Shown piece after piece: positions 27,396 to 36,894 of a DNA stretch of 64,000 nucleotides. The translations under genes and the position numbers were made by a program. A model generated the notes under the pieces. It was given only the letters and a program-made list of their open reading frames with translations. It was not told where the DNA came from and searched no databases. The stretch lies in assembly GCF_018771565.1 (NCBI RefSeq), contig NZ_CP076326.1, forward strand, positions 3,252,679 through 3,316,678, read 5' to 3'. This stretch comes from Thermoflexus hugenholtzii (GTDB lineage Bacteria > Chloroflexota > Anaerolineae > Thermoflexales > Thermoflexaceae). The first letter of the stretch is position 1. Every line of letters starts with the position of its first letter.

Positions 27396-28419
27396 GACCT
27401 CGTGCGATGAGACGGCGGCGGCGGTGGTGGAGGACGGCCGGGCCCTGCGCAGCCACGTGGTGGCCTCCCAGGCCGCCTTCCACGCCAAATACGGCGGCAT
27501 CTTCCCGGAGCTTGCCGCCCGGATGCATGTCGAGGCCATCGTCCCGGTCACCCGCGAGGCCCTCTCTCAGGCCGGCCTCTCATGGGAGGCCATCGACGCC
27601 ATCGCCGTGACTTACGGGCCCGGCCTGCCCGGCTCGCTGGTGGTCGGGGTGAGTTTCGCGAAAGCCCTGGCCTTCGCCCGTCGCAAACCCCTCATCGCCG
27701 TCAATCACCTGGAAGGCCACCTCTACGCCCACCGCCTCCGGGTGGAGGGGAACCCCCCGGAGGACCTCCCCACGCCGTTCCTGGCCCTCATCGTCTCCGG
27801 CGGCCACACCGAGCTCATCTGGGTCCGGGATCTCCTGGATCACCGCCGGGTGGGCTGGACCATCGACGATGCGGCGGGGGAGGCCTTCGACAAGGTCGCC
27901 CGGCTCCTGGGCCTGGGGTTCCCCGGCGGGCCCGCCATCGAGCGGATCGCCCGGGAAGGGGATCCCCAAGCTTTCCCCTTCCCCGCTTTGCCGAAGGTCG
28001 ACGATCCCCTCTGGTTCAGCTTCAGCGGGCTGAAGACCGCAGTCCTGCGCACCGTGGAGCGGTTCCAGGGACGGCCCCTCCCGGTGGCCGATCTGGCAGC
28101 TTCCTTCCAGGCGGCGGTGGTCGAGCAGCTGGTGACGAAGACGCTGGAGGCCCTGCGCCGCTACGAAGCCCGGGCGATCCTGATCTCCGGCGGAGTCTCC
28201 GCCAACCGGCTGCTCCGATCCGAGATGGCCCGCCGCGCCCCCGTCCCGGTGGTGGCTCCTCCACCCTGGTTGTGCACGGACAACGCGGCGATGATCGGCG
28301 CCGCCGCGGCGCTCCACGCCCGGGCCGGTCACTTCGCCTCCCTCGACCTGGAGGTGGACCCCGATGCGAAGATCGGATCGGCCCCTTGGGATCCCGGGCG
28401 CAGCCGCCTTCGGGATTGA
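27376..28419 (+). CDS. tsaD: tRNA N6-adenosine threonylcarbamoyltransferase
   Basis: A 347-residue TsaD (Kae1/Gcp). It transfers threonylcarbamoyl to A37 of ANN-decoding tRNAs with TsaB and TsaE. The N-terminal ETSCDETAAAVVE, the metal-binding HLEGHLYAH (His spaced as HxxxH), VSGGHTEL, and GGVSANRLLR blocks are all present. Length is normal. It overlaps the YbaK gene by 20 bp and is followed by moeA after 81 bp, where a TATAAT hexamer occurs at 28443-28448. Confidence 0.96.
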   Translation: MRILAIETSCDETAAAVVEDGRALRSHVVASQAAFHAKYGGIFPELAARMHVEAIVPVTREALSQAGLSWEAIDAIAVTYGPGLPGSLVVGVSFAKALAFARRKPLIAVNHLEGHLYAHRLRVEGNPPEDLPTPFLALIVSGGHTELIWVRDLLDHRRVGWTIDDAAGEAFDKVARLLGLGFPGGPAIERIAREGDPQAFPFPALPKVDDPLWFSFSGLKTAVLRTVERFQGRPLPVADLAASFQAAVVEQLVTKTLEALRRYEARAILISGGVSANRLLRSEMARRAPVPVVAPPPWLCTDNAAMIGAAAALHARAGHFASLDLEVDPDAKIGSAPWDPGRSRLRD

Positions 28420-28442
28420 AGCCCCGCGCCCCAAACCCGGGG

Positions 28443-28448
28443 TATAAT
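28443..28448 (+). promoter_or_regulatory. Possible -10 element of moeA
   Basis: A perfect TATAAT lies 52 bp before moeA in a gap of 81 bp. No clear -35 is seen at 16-18 bp; TTGAAG lies 21 bp upstream. It may let moeA be transcribed apart from tsaD. Confidence 0.4.
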
Positions 28449-28500
28449 CCCGGGGGAGGCCGGAGGGAATGGCAGCCCCCGGGCGGGAGAAACAGCGAAG

Positions 28501-29781
28501 ATGCTTCAGACCCAGGAATGGGTGTCGGTCGAGGAGGCCCGCCGGCTGATCCTGGCGGAGTTTCATCCGCTGCCGTCGGAGTCGGTGCCCCTTTCCCGGG
28601 CCCTCGGGCGCATCCTGGCGGAGGACATCCGGGCGGAGAGGGATCTGCCTCCTTTCCCGAACTCCGCCATGGACGGCTACGCGGTCCGCGCGGAGGACGT
28701 CCGGACGGCGAGCCGGGAGCGGCCGGTCCGATTGCGGGTGCGGGGGGAGGCCGCGGCGGGCCGTCCGTTCCCCGGCGTGGTGGAGCCCGGGACGGCGGTG
28801 CGCATCGCCACCGGGGCCCTGCTTCCCAACGGGGCGGATGCGGTGATCCCGGTGGAGGACACGGATGATGCGGGCGGGCCGGGCCGTCCTCTTCCTCCGG
28901 AGATCGCCGTGTTCCGGCCGGCGCAGCCCGGACAGTTCATCCGCCCGGCCGGGGAGGATGTGGCCCGGGGGACGGTGGCGCTGGAGCAGGGGACGATCCT
29001 GACTCCGGGGGCCCTGGCCCTTCTGGCCGCCCTGGGACGCCTGGAGGTGCCCGTCCACCGCCGGCCGCGGGTGGCGGTGCTGGCCATCGGCGACGAGCTG
29101 ATCGAGCCGGGCCGTCCGCTTCCCCCGGGCTGCATTTACGAGACCAACCGGACGGCCCTGGCGGCCCAGGCGGTGGAGGCCGGGGCGGAGCCCTTGCTGC
29201 TGGGGATCGCCCGGGACGATCCGGAGGATCTGCAGCGGTTGCTGGACGAAGCGGCTGCTCACCATCCGGATCTCATCCTCTCCTCCGCGGGCGCCTCCGT
29301 GGGCGCTTACGATTGGGTGAAGGAAGTGGTCCGCCGGCACGGGGAGCTCCGGCTCTGGAAGGTGCGCATCCGCCCGGGGAAGCCCTTCGCCTTCGGCCAC
29401 TACCGGGGCATCCCCTTCTTCGGCCTGCCCGGGAACCCGGTCTCCGCGATGATCACCTTCGACCAGTTCGTCCGGCCGGTCCTGCGCCGGATGAGCGGCT
29501 ATCCCCGCTGGGAGCGGCCCCGCATCCCGGTGCACCTGGCCGAGCCGATCTCCAGCGACGGTCGGGAGACGTATTTCCGCGCGCGCATTTTCTATGAGGA
29601 TGGCCGGTTCTGGGCCCGCCTCAGTGGGCTGCAGGGCTCTCATATCCTGAGCGCGATGGCCCGAGCGAACGGCCTGGTCATCCTCCCCGAGGGAGTGCCG
29701 GCGCTCCCGGAGGGGGCGACGGCGATGGCCGAGGTGTGGGTAGACCTCCAGGATCTGATGAGCGCATCCGGAACCCCGTAA
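28501..29781 (+). CDS. moeA: Molybdopterin molybdenumtransferase
   Basis: A 426-residue MoeA that inserts molybdate into molybdopterin. Blocks seen are LSRALGRILAEDIRAERDLPPFPNSAMDGYAV, RIATGALLPNGADAVIPVED, VLAIGDELIEPGRPLPPG, SSAGASVGAYDWVKEVV and GLPGNPVSAMITFDQFVRPVL, covering domains I-IV in order. It is the only molybdenum-cofactor gene in the window. It is followed after 12 bp by a DsbA-like gene, probably only by position. Confidence 0.94.
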   Translation: MLQTQEWVSVEEARRLILAEFHPLPSESVPLSRALGRILAEDIRAERDLPPFPNSAMDGYAVRAEDVRTASRERPVRLRVRGEAAAGRPFPGVVEPGTAVRIATGALLPNGADAVIPVEDTDDAGGPGRPLPPEIAVFRPAQPGQFIRPAGEDVARGTVALEQGTILTPGALALLAALGRLEVPVHRRPRVAVLAIGDELIEPGRPLPPGCIYETNRTALAAQAVEAGAEPLLLGIARDDPEDLQRLLDEAAAHHPDLILSSAGASVGAYDWVKEVVRRHGELRLWKVRIRPGKPFAFGHYRGIPFFGLPGNPVSAMITFDQFVRPVLRRMSGYPRWERPRIPVHLAEPISSDGRETYFRARIFYEDGRFWARLSGLQGSHILSAMARANGLVILPEGVPALPEGATAMAEVWVDLQDLMSASGTP

Positions 29782-29793
29782 GGAGAGGCTTCG

Positions 29794-30489
29794 ATGAGCA
29801 AGCGCACGGCCCGTTCCACCCCGACCCGGCGACCCATCGGCCTGCCGATCCTGATTGTGGCGGCGGCGCTGGTGGGGGTGCTGGCCCTGATCGGCTATCA
29901 GTGGTGGGCCAGCCGCCCTTCGGAGCGCGTTGCCGCGGTGGACTACCCGAGCGGCCTGACCCCGGACGGTTATCCCTACAAGGGGAACCCGGAGGCGAAG
30001 ATCGTGATCGAGGAGTATTCGGATTTCCAGTGCCCGGTCTGCGCCCGCTACACCCGGGAGGTCGCCCCACGGCTGGACGCGAAATACGTGAAGGCCGGGA
30101 AAGTGTATTATATTTTCCGGTATTTCCCCTTCCTGGGGCCGGAGTCCTTCCGGGCGGCGGAGGCGGCGGCTTGCGCGGCGGAACAGGGCCGGTTCTGGGA
30201 ATATGAGCACGTCGTCTTCGCCAACCAGCGGGGGGAGAACCTGGGCTGGTTTTCCGATGACCGGCTGATCGGGTTCGCCGCGCGGGTGGGGCTGGATCGA
30301 GGGCGGTTCGAGAACTGCCTGCTCTCCGGCAAATACCGGGATTTCATCCGCCAGGCGGCCGAGGCCGGGCGCCAGCGAGGCGTCCGCGCGACGCCGACGA
30401 TCTTCATCAACGGGGAGAAGATCGAGGGGCTATACGATGTGACGTTTTATGAGACCTACCTAGACACCCTGCTGCAGAAGGGCCCGTGA
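29794..30489 (+). CDS. Membrane-anchored DsbA-like thiol-disulfide oxidoreductase
   Basis: A 231-residue protein with a basic N-terminus, one transmembrane helix (about 19-37), and a DsbA/BdbD-like thioredoxin domain (about 55-228). The active site is CPVC in YSDFQCPVCARYTREVAP; the cis-Pro loop is RATPTIFINGEKIEG. It should introduce or shuffle disulfides in exported proteins. The VKOR-family gene, 12 bp downstream, is the expected electron acceptor partner that would reoxidise it. Confidence 0.88.
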   Translation: MSKRTARSTPTRRPIGLPILIVAAALVGVLALIGYQWWASRPSERVAAVDYPSGLTPDGYPYKGNPEAKIVIEEYSDFQCPVCARYTREVAPRLDAKYVKAGKVYYIFRYFPFLGPESFRAAEAAACAAEQGRFWEYEHVVFANQRGENLGWFSDDRLIGFAARVGLDRGRFENCLLSGKYRDFIRQAAEAGRQRGVRATPTIFINGEKIEGLYDVTFYETYLDTLLQKGP

Positions 30490-30501
30490 GAGGGAAGGCG
30501 G

Positions 30502-30963
30502 ATGGCGCAGGCAAGGGTGGCGGCGGCGAAAGATCGGCTCGCCCTGGCCCAGAGCGGGCTGGCCCTGATGGGGGCGGGCGTGGCTGCTTACCTGACGTGG
30601 GCCAAGCTCCAGGGCGAGGGTCTGGTCTGCATCGGGTTCCGGGGCTGCGACGTGGTGAACAACAGCCCCTACGCGGAACTGCTCGGGATCCCGGTGGCCG
30701 CCTGGGGGCTGGGCGCCTATCTGGCCCTGGCCCTCCTCGGCGGCCTCTCATGGGTCGACCGCGCCTCCCTCCGGCCGTGGACGGTGACCCTCTCCTTCGC
30801 CCTCGCCCTGGGAGGATGGCTGTTCTCGATGTATCTCACGGCCATCGAGGCCTTCGTCCTCCACGCCTGGTGCAGCTGGTGCGTGACCTCCGCCATCCTC
30901 ATCACCCTGTTGCTGGGAGTGTGCGGCCTTCGCTTCTATCAGACGTTCCGGGAGGAAGGGTAA
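30502..30963 (+). CDS. Vitamin K epoxide reductase (VKOR) family membrane protein
   Basis: A 153-residue four-helix membrane protein. The family's loop cysteines are seen in EGLVCIGFRGCDVVNNSPYAELLGIPVAAWG and the active-site CSWC near residue 123. In bacteria VKOR proteins reoxidise DsbA-like proteins and pass electrons to quinone; the gene next door encodes such a DsbA-like protein. Menaquinone use fits with menG elsewhere in the window. Confidence 0.88.
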   Translation: MAQARVAAAKDRLALAQSGLALMGAGVAAYLTWAKLQGEGLVCIGFRGCDVVNNSPYAELLGIPVAAWGLGAYLALALLGGLSWVDRASLRPWTVTLSFALALGGWLFSMYLTAIEAFVLHAWCSWCVTSAILITLLLGVCGLRFYQTFREEG

Positions 30964-31036
30964 ACGCAATTAAGGAAGCATGACGTCGCCTCCGAGATCT
31001 TCCTCAATCTTTTAACATTCCGTCAGGAGGGATCCC

Positions 31037-31270
31037 ATGCCGCGCATTCGCTGCCATTATGTGGATTGTGTCTACCTGGAGGCCGGCATGTGCACGGCCG
31101 ATGAGATCGAGCTGGACCCCGAGATGGGTTGCCTGACCTACACCCAGGCCGAGGAGGAGGAGTGGGAGGAGGAAGAGGTGGTCCCGGAGGAAGAGGAGGA
31201 GCTGGAGCTGGACGACGAGGAGTGGGAGGAGATCGACCTCGAGGAGGACGAAGAGGACGAGGAATGGTGA
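31037..31270 (+). CDS. Small acidic protein with four-Cys N-terminus
   Basis: A 77-residue protein. The first 40 residues have four Cys (C6, C11, C19, C35) and resemble DUF1540-like small metal-binding modules. The rest is almost wholly Glu and Asp (EEEEWEEEEV, EEEEELELDDEEW). The ATG has AGGAGG seven bases upstream. A zinc or iron-sulfur site is conceivable, but no function is known. A strong hairpin follows. Confidence 0.65.
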   Translation: MPRIRCHYVDCVYLEAGMCTADEIELDPEMGCLTYTQAEEEEWEEEEVVPEEEEELELDDEEWEEIDLEEDEEDEEW

Positions 31271-31297
31271 GCCGCCCCTCTCGGCCTCCGAAGGACT

Positions 31298-31344
31298 CCG
31301 GGCGGGGCGGGGAGCCGTATGAAAGGCTGCCCCGCCCCGCCCGG
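31298..31344. terminator. Strong convergent hairpin
   Basis: A long GC inverted repeat (arms 31298-31316 and 31325-31344, essentially perfect apart from one extra base) lies between two convergent genes. No U-tract is present on either side; it is a candidate bidirectional terminator. Confidence 0.5.
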
Positions 31345-31375
31345 GTGGAGCCCGCTGTGGCTGCGCCTCCGGGAT

Positions 31376-32536
31376 CTACCCGTAGCGCTTCAGGAAGCGG
31401 GCGATGCGCTCCAGGGCCTCCTCGATCTTCTCGTAGGCGGTGGCATACGAGCAGCGGACGTGCCCTTCGCCCCCCAGCCCGAAGGCGCTCCCCGGGACCA
31501 CGGCCACCTTCTCCTCCATGAGCAGACGCTCGCTGAACTCCGTGTCGCTCATGCCGGTGCGGGCGATGGAGGGGAAGGCGTAGAAGGCGCCCTTCGGCTC
31601 GAAGCAGGTCAGGCCCAGCTCGTTGAGCCCCTTCACGATCAGCCGCCGGCGCCGGTCGTATTCCTGGCGCATCTGTTCCACGTATTCCTCCCCGATGCGC
31701 AGGGCGGCCAGGGCAGCATACTGGGAAGGGGTGGGAGCGGACATGATGGTGTATTGATGGATCTTGCGCATGGCCGCCAGGATCTCCCGGGGCGCCGCCG
31801 CATAGCCGATCCGCCACCCCGTCATGGCGTAATCCTTGGAGAAGCCGCCGAGGAGGATGGTTCGCTCCCGGGCCCCCGGCAACGCCGCGAAACACGTGTG
31901 CGTCCCGTCGTAGACCAGGCGGTCGTAGATCTCGTCGGAGATCACGAGGAGATCGTATTTCTCCGCCAGGGCGGCGATGGCCATCAGTTTCTCCCGGGGC
32001 ATCACCGCCCCCGTGGGGTTATTGGGGTAGCCGATCAGGATGGCCTTGGTGCGCGGGGTGATGCGGGCCTCGACGTCGGTGGGGTTGACCTGGAAATCCT
32101 CCTCCGCCCGCGTGGCGAAGGTCACCGGCACGCCCCCTGCCAGGGTCACCTCCGGCGCGTAGGAGACGAAACACGGCTGGGGGATGATCACCTCATCGCC
32201 CGGATCCAGGATGGCGTTCACCGCCAGATAAAGGGCCTCGGAAACCCCCACCGTGATCAGGATCTCCGACTCCGGGTCATAGGAGACGCCGTAGAGCCGG
32301 TAGAGATGCTCGGCCAGCGCCTCCCGCAATTCGATCAGCCCGGAGTTGCTGGTGTAATGGGTCTCCCCTCGCAGCAGGGACTCCACGCCGGCTTTGAGGA
32401 TCGGCTCCGGCGTCACGAAATCCGGCTCGCCGATGCTCAGGCTGATCACGTCTTTCATCGTCGCCGCGATATCAAAGAAGCGGCGGATCCCGGACGGAGG
32501 GATGGAAGCTACGCGCTGGGCGATGAAGTTCCGCAT
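31376..32536 (-). CDS. Pyridoxal-phosphate aminotransferase, class I/II
   Basis: A 386-residue fold-type I aminotransferase of the AspC/AlaT/PatA-like group. Seen are ISLSIGEPDF, YTSNSGLIELREALAEHL, the Asn-rich YPNNPTGAVM loop, ISDEIYDRLVYDG, and the PLP lysine motif GGFSKDYAMTGWRIGYAA. Substrate specificity cannot be decided. The start at 32536 is chosen because GGGAGG lies eight bases upstream; an in-frame start 19 codons earlier lacks a good ribosome site and overlaps the NUDIX gene stop. Confidence 0.9.
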   Translation of the reverse strand: MRNFIAQRVASIPPSGIRRFFDIAATMKDVISLSIGEPDFVTPEPILKAGVESLLRGETHYTSNSGLIELREALAEHLYRLYGVSYDPESEILITVGVSEALYLAVNAILDPGDEVIIPQPCFVSYAPEVTLAGGVPVTFATRAEEDFQVNPTDVEARITPRTKAILIGYPNNPTGAVMPREKLMAIAALAEKYDLLVISDEIYDRLVYDGTHTCFAALPGARERTILLGGFSKDYAMTGWRIGYAAAPREILAAMRKIHQYTIMSAPTPSQYAALAALRIGEEYVEQMRQEYDRRRRLIVKGLNELGLTCFEPKGAFYAFPSIARTGMSDTEFSERLLMEEKVAVVPGSAFGLGGEGHVRCSYATAYEKIEEALERIARFLKRYG

Positions 32537-32589
32537 CGCTGCAACCTCCCGGTCAGATCGTCCGATCAGAGGCAAATCGGAGGTGCCCT

Positions 32590-33357
32590 TCACGTTGTCC
32601 TTTCCTCCCGCTGGGGATTCTCCCCCAGCCCCGCCGGATCGACAAGGCCTCCGGATGGACGCGCGAGATCCCGGGCGCCGGCGTGGGATCCCCTGAGGGG
32701 GTCAAGGGCCTCGCGCGCCACAGCCCGGAACTCCGCCAGGATCATCGCCGTGGCCCCCCAGATGACGTGCCCCCCCAGCCGGAACACCGGGATCCGCCAC
32801 CGCGCGCCGTGAAGCTCCCATTCCTCCTCACCCTGATGGCGCGGATCCAGCAGCCAGGAGAGGGTGGCCTCCAGCACCTCCGCCACCTCCAGGGGGGCGG
32901 GATGGAACACGGGGCGCTCCGGGAGATAGCCCACCACCGGATATACCAGAAAGCCGCTGGGGGGGACATAGAGGGGGGTGAGATGGCCCAGGAGGCCCAC
33001 TGCGCTTGTCAGAAAGCCCAGCTCCTCCTCGGTTTCCCGCAGAGCAGCCGCCTCCGGGGATTCGCCCGGCTCGCATGCGCCCCCGGGCAGGGAGATCTGC
33101 CCCTTGTGATGGGCCACATGATCCGTCCGTCGGGTGAGCGGGAAGGCGAGGTCACGGCCCCGGGGATACAAGAGGATCAGCACGGCCGCCGGCCGGGCCT
33201 CCGGAGGAAGCCCCCCGGTCTGCTCCAGGAGGGCCCGACGATAGGGCGGGGCCATCTCCCACTGGGCAGAAGGCCCGGGGAGCGGCCGGGCCAGCGCCTC
33301 CCGAAGCCGTTGGATCATCGCTTCCGGCGTCGGCTCCGTGCGGATGGAGGAAGTCAT
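32590..33357 (-). CDS. NUDIX hydrolase, CoA pyrophosphatase-like
   Basis: A 255-residue NUDIX protein. The NUDIX box is GGACEPGESPEAAALRETEEELGF. The preceding PLTRRTDHVAHHKGQISLPGG and UPF0035-like pattern place it near NudL/CoA diphosphatases. Its start overlaps the stop of the phosphoribosyltransferase gene by 4 bp (ATGA), so the two are coupled. Confidence 0.88.
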   Translation of the reverse strand: MTSSIRTEPTPEAMIQRLREALARPLPGPSAQWEMAPPYRRALLEQTGGLPPEARPAAVLILLYPRGRDLAFPLTRRTDHVAHHKGQISLPGGACEPGESPEAAALRETEEELGFLTSAVGLLGHLTPLYVPPSGFLVYPVVGYLPERPVFHPAPLEVAEVLEATLSWLLDPRHQGEEEWELHGARWRIPVFRLGGHVIWGATAMILAEFRAVAREALDPLRGSHAGARDLARPSGGLVDPAGLGENPQREERTT

Positions 33358-34016
33358 GAGCGCGCCCCCCAGGCCATGGCTTCTTCTAACAGCGCGATCA
33401 CCTCCTCATCGGAGACCTGCTCGAACTGCTCGTAGAAGGCCCCGACGGCCCAGAACAGGGCAGGGGTGTAAAGCACCACCACCGCGTCGGCTTCCGCTTC
33501 CACCCGGGGGAGCATCTCCGGCGGCGCCACCGGGGCGGCGGCGATCCGCCGCTTCGCGCCCCGATGGCGCAGCGAGCGCAGGCTCACCCGCATCGTCGCC
33601 CCCGTGGCGATCCCATCGTCCACCACCACCACGGTTCGCCCTTCCACCGGAACCGGCGGGCGGAGCCCGCGAAAGCGGGCAGCCCGTCGCCGCAGCTCCT
33701 CCTGCTGGCGGCGGGTCTCTTCCTCAATGTAATCGGGGGGGATCTCCAGCTCCGCGACCGCGAGGGGATCGATCCAGAGGGTTCCATCCTCGGCCACCGC
33801 CCCGATCGCCAGCTCCGGGTTGCCCGGGGCGCCCAGCTTGTGGGCCAGCACCACATCCAGGGGAGCCCCCAGCGCCCGGGCGACCTCGTAGGCCACCACC
33901 ACGCCCCCCCGGGGGATCCCCAGCACCACCACCTGTCCGGCCCGGGCCTCCGGCTCCAGGTCCCGCAACGCCTCCGCCAGCCGCTGTCCGGCCTCCCGCC
34001 GATCCCGGAACCGCAT
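33354..34016 (-). CDS. Phosphoribosyltransferase-domain protein
   Basis: A 220-residue type I PRTase-like protein. The PRPP loop is VVVVDDGIATGATM near residues 130-143; the N-terminal block VLGIPRGGVVVAYEVARALGAPLDVVLAHKLGAPGNPELAIGAV is typical of the stand-alone PRTase family often found near dienelactone-hydrolase or stress genes. Substrate is unknown. It is coupled to the NUDIX gene by a 4-bp overlap and lies 111 bp downstream of gyrA. Confidence 0.85.
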   Translation of the reverse strand: MRFRDRREAGQRLAEALRDLEPEARAGQVVVLGIPRGGVVVAYEVARALGAPLDVVLAHKLGAPGNPELAIGAVAEDGTLWIDPLAVAELEIPPDYIEEETRRQQEELRRRAARFRGLRPPVPVEGRTVVVVDDGIATGATMRVSLRSLRHRGAKRRIAAAPVAPPEMLPRVEAEADAVVVLYTPALFWAVGAFYEQFEQVSDEEVIALLEEAMAWGARS

Positions 34017-34126
34017 GAATGCCTCCGTTCCTGCACAACTGCCAGGTTGATCTTAACGCAGATCTCGATGGGATGGGTTCCCCGGCTCCTGAGGAACCGG
34101 GAACGCGGGAGGCCGGCGAAGCCGGC

Positions 34127-36607
34127 TCATCCCCCGGTCGGATGCGGGGCGCTCTCCGGGCGGATCCGGGCGATGGAGGCCAGCCGGTCGGTTTCCGCCA
34201 GGGCGATCAGGCGGCTGCCGCGGGCCGCCCGGCCGGCCTGGGGGACCTCCCGGACGGGGATCCGGATGGCCATCCCGCTGACCGTCAGCAGCACGAGGTC
34301 GTCCTCCGGACGCACCGTCCGCGCCGCCACGATCTCCCCGATCTCCTCCAGTCGATCCGCCACCGTCCGCACGCCCCCCGTGGCCCGGCCCTTCTGGGGA
34401 TACTGGGCGAAGGGGGTGCGCTTCCCGAAACCTCCCGCCGTCACCACCAGGAGCTCTCCCTCTGGATCCACCCGATCCAGGGCGACCACCTGATCGCCTT
34501 CCTCCAGCCGGATGCCCCGCACGCCGGCCGCCGCCCGGCCCATCGGGCGCACCTCCGCCTCCTCGAAGCGCAGCGCCTGACCCCGCGCTGTCACCAGCAC
34601 CAGGTCCCCACGGCCGTCGCTGAGGCAAACGTCCTGCAGCACATCCCCTTCCTCCAGCAGGATCGCCACCAGGCCGGAGGAGCGAACGGTGAGGAACTCG
34701 CTCAGGGGGACCCGCTTGATCTTCCCCAGGCGGGTGGCCATCACCAGGTAACGGTCCGCCCCATCGCCGGCCCCTTCCATCCAGGCGGGCGGGACCGCCA
34801 CCAGGGCGGTGATGCGCTCTCCCTCCGCCAGGTTGATCAGGTTCACAATGGGGAGGCCCCGGGCCGCCCGATCCGCGTCCGGCACCTCGTAGACCCGGAT
34901 CCGATAGGCCCGGCCCTGATCTGTGAAAAGGAAGAGATAGTCCAGGGCTCGACAGGCCAGCCCCCGGGCGACCGCGTCCTCCTCGTCGGTGGTCATCCCG
35001 GTGACCCCGCGCCCTCCGCGGCCCTGGGGCCGGTAGGCGGCCACCGGGACCCGCTTGATGTAGCCCCGCTGGCTCAGGAGCACCAGCACCGGCTCGTCGG
35101 GGATGAGGTCCTCCACGGTGAACTCCGCCGTGGCCTCGGGGAGGATGCGGGTGCGGCGGGGATCGCCGTATTTCTCCTTGAGCTCCTGCAGCTCCCCGCG
35201 GATCACCATCCGGATTTTGTGGGGATCGGCCAGCAGGGCCTCCAGCTCGGCGATGCGGGCCTGCAGGCTTTGATACTCCTCCTCCAGCCGCTGGCGCTCC
35301 AGCGCCGCCAGACGCCGCAACGGCATGTCCAGGATGGCCTGGGCCTGGACCTCCGTGAGCCCGAAGCGGGCCATCAGGTGTGTCTTCGCGGTCTCCGCAT
35401 CGGGGGCGTTGCGGATGAGGGCGATCACCTCGTCCAGGAACTGGAGGGCGATCCGTAGCCCCTCCAGGATATGGGCCCGCGCCTTCGCCTTCTCCAGGTC
35501 GTAGCGCGTCCGCCGGGTCACCACCTGGATCCGGTGCTCGACGAACAGCTGCAGCATCCGCTTAAGGGAGAGGACCCGAGGCTGGCCGTCCACCAGGGCC
35601 AGCATCTGGACCCCGAAGGTGGTCTGAAGGGGGGTGAACTTCAGGAGCTGGTTGAGCACCGTCTGGGGCCGGGCGCCGCGCTTGAGCTCGATGACGATGC
35701 TCATCCCGTGGCGGTCGGACTCGTCGCGCAGGTCGGCGATGTCCTCGATGCGCCCTTCGCGGACCAGCTCGGCGATCCGCTCGATGAGGGCCGCCTTGTT
35801 CACCTGATAGGGCAGCTCCGTCACCACGATGCGCCAGCGCCCGCCCTTCATCTCCTCGATGCGGGTCACCGCCCGCACCACCAGCCGCCCGTGCCCGGTG
35901 GCGTAGGCGGCTTTGATCCCCTCCTGGCCCAGGATCAGCCCGCCGGTGGGGAAGTCCGGGCCCGGGATGAAGCGCATGAGATCCTCCACCGTGATCTCAT
36001 CCCGCTCCTCCCAGCGGTCGATGAGATGGATCAGGGCATCGCAGACTTCCTGGAGGTTGTGGGGGGGGATGTTGGTGGCCATCCCCACGGCGATCCCCGA
36101 AGCCCCGTTGATCAGCAGCTGGGGCGCCTTCGCCGGCAGCACCACCGGCTCCCGCAGCGAACCATCAAAATTGTCCACCCACTCCACCGTCTCCTTCTCC
36201 AGATCCGCCAGCAGCTCCTCCGCCATCGGCGTCAGCCGCGCCTCGGTATACCGCATCGCCGCCGGCGGATCCCCATCCACCGACCCGAAGTTCCCCTGCC
36301 CGTCCACCAGGGGATAGCGCATGGTGAAGTCCTGGGCCATCCGGGCCAGGGCCTCATACACCGCCATATCCCCGTGGGGGTGGAACTTGCCCAGCACCTC
36401 CCCCACGATGCGGGCCGACTTCTTGTAAGGGGCGTTCGGATGCAGCCCCATCTCGTGCATCACATACAGAATGCGCCGCTGCACCGGCTTCAGCCCGTCC
36501 CGCACGTCCGGCAGCGCCCGCGCCACAATCACACTCATCGCGTAGTCCAGATAAGCCGCTTTGAGCTGCTCCTCGATCTCCACCTGGATCACGTTGGACG
36601 TCGCCAT
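34127..36607 (-). CDS. gyrA: DNA gyrase subunit A
   Basis: An 826-residue type IIA topoisomerase A subunit. The breakage-reunion region has [79 protein letters not shown] with the catalytic Tyr in RYTEARL. The C-terminal pinwheel has the GyrA box QGRGGRG (in [14 protein letters not shown]), which separates gyrase from topoisomerase IV. gyrB is not adjacent. A GGAGAGGGAGG ribosome site precedes the ATG. Divergent from the permease operon. Confidence 0.96.
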   Translation of the reverse strand: MATSNVIQVEIEEQLKAAYLDYAMSVIVARALPDVRDGLKPVQRRILYVMHEMGLHPNAPYKKSARIVGEVLGKFHPHGDMAVYEALARMAQDFTMRYPLVDGQGNFGSVDGDPPAAMRYTEARLTPMAEELLADLEKETVEWVDNFDGSLREPVVLPAKAPQLLINGASGIAVGMATNIPPHNLQEVCDALIHLIDRWEERDEITVEDLMRFIPGPDFPTGGLILGQEGIKAAYATGHGRLVVRAVTRIEEMKGGRWRIVVTELPYQVNKAALIERIAELVREGRIEDIADLRDESDRHGMSIVIELKRGARPQTVLNQLLKFTPLQTTFGVQMLALVDGQPRVLSLKRMLQLFVEHRIQVVTRRTRYDLEKAKARAHILEGLRIALQFLDEVIALIRNAPDAETAKTHLMARFGLTEVQAQAILDMPLRRLAALERQRLEEEYQSLQARIAELEALLADPHKIRMVIRGELQELKEKYGDPRRTRILPEATAEFTVEDLIPDEPVLVLLSQRGYIKRVPVAAYRPQGRGGRGVTGMTTDEEDAVARGLACRALDYLFLFTDQGRAYRIRVYEVPDADRAARGLPIVNLINLAEGERITALVAVPPAWMEGAGDGADRYLVMATRLGKIKRVPLSEFLTVRSSGLVAILLEEGDVLQDVCLSDGRGDLVLVTARGQALRFEEAEVRPMGRAAAGVRGIRLEEGDQVVALDRVDPEGELLVVTAGGFGKRTPFAQYPQKGRATGGVRTVADRLEEIGEIVAARTVRPEDDLVLLTVSGMAIRIPVREVPQAGRAARGSRLIALAETDRLASIARIRPESAPHPTGG

Positions 36608-36801
36608 GGATCCTCCCTCTCCTGCCGCGGAAATCCGCCATCCGCCTCCGGCGATCCCACCACCCTTCCCGCAGGAACCGGAGGGCGGAGACGAAACGGG
36701 GAGCCCGTTGAGGGATCCCGAAGGCGGTGTTCCTCATTCTACCGGGTTCCGGGAGGGCCCGCCAGCCTGGGAAGAGGCGCTCCACCGGCGGGGGCTTCTT
36801 T

Positions 36802-36830
36802 TTGACAGGGAATGTCCCGATTCATACAAT
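36802..36830 (+). promoter_or_regulatory. Promoter of the permease operon
   Basis: TTGACA (36802-36807), a 17-bp spacer and TACAAT (36825-36830), 64 bp before the permease ATG. This is a strong sigma-A type promoter. The spacer includes a short inverted repeat (GGGA-ATG-TCCC), a possible operator. Confidence 0.8.
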
Positions 36831-36894
36831 TAGGATCTGTTGAGAGGGGATTGCAGCGCTCAAGCGATCCAATCGCTTTGCGATGGAGTGCCCG

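Noticed and set aside
27580-30210. Long minus-strand frame opposite tsaD and moeA
   Set aside because: High GC leaves antisense frames open; the plus strand encodes complete conserved enzymes here. The same applies to minus frames opposite the DHH fusion (873-3152), oxidase subunit I (41672-43810) and rpoB (52180-54390, 54508-56421).
34040-34126. Hairpins downstream of gyrA as terminators
   Set aside because: Short GC-rich inverted repeats are present but no U-tract follows on the minus strand, and GC-rich DNA makes such repeats common.
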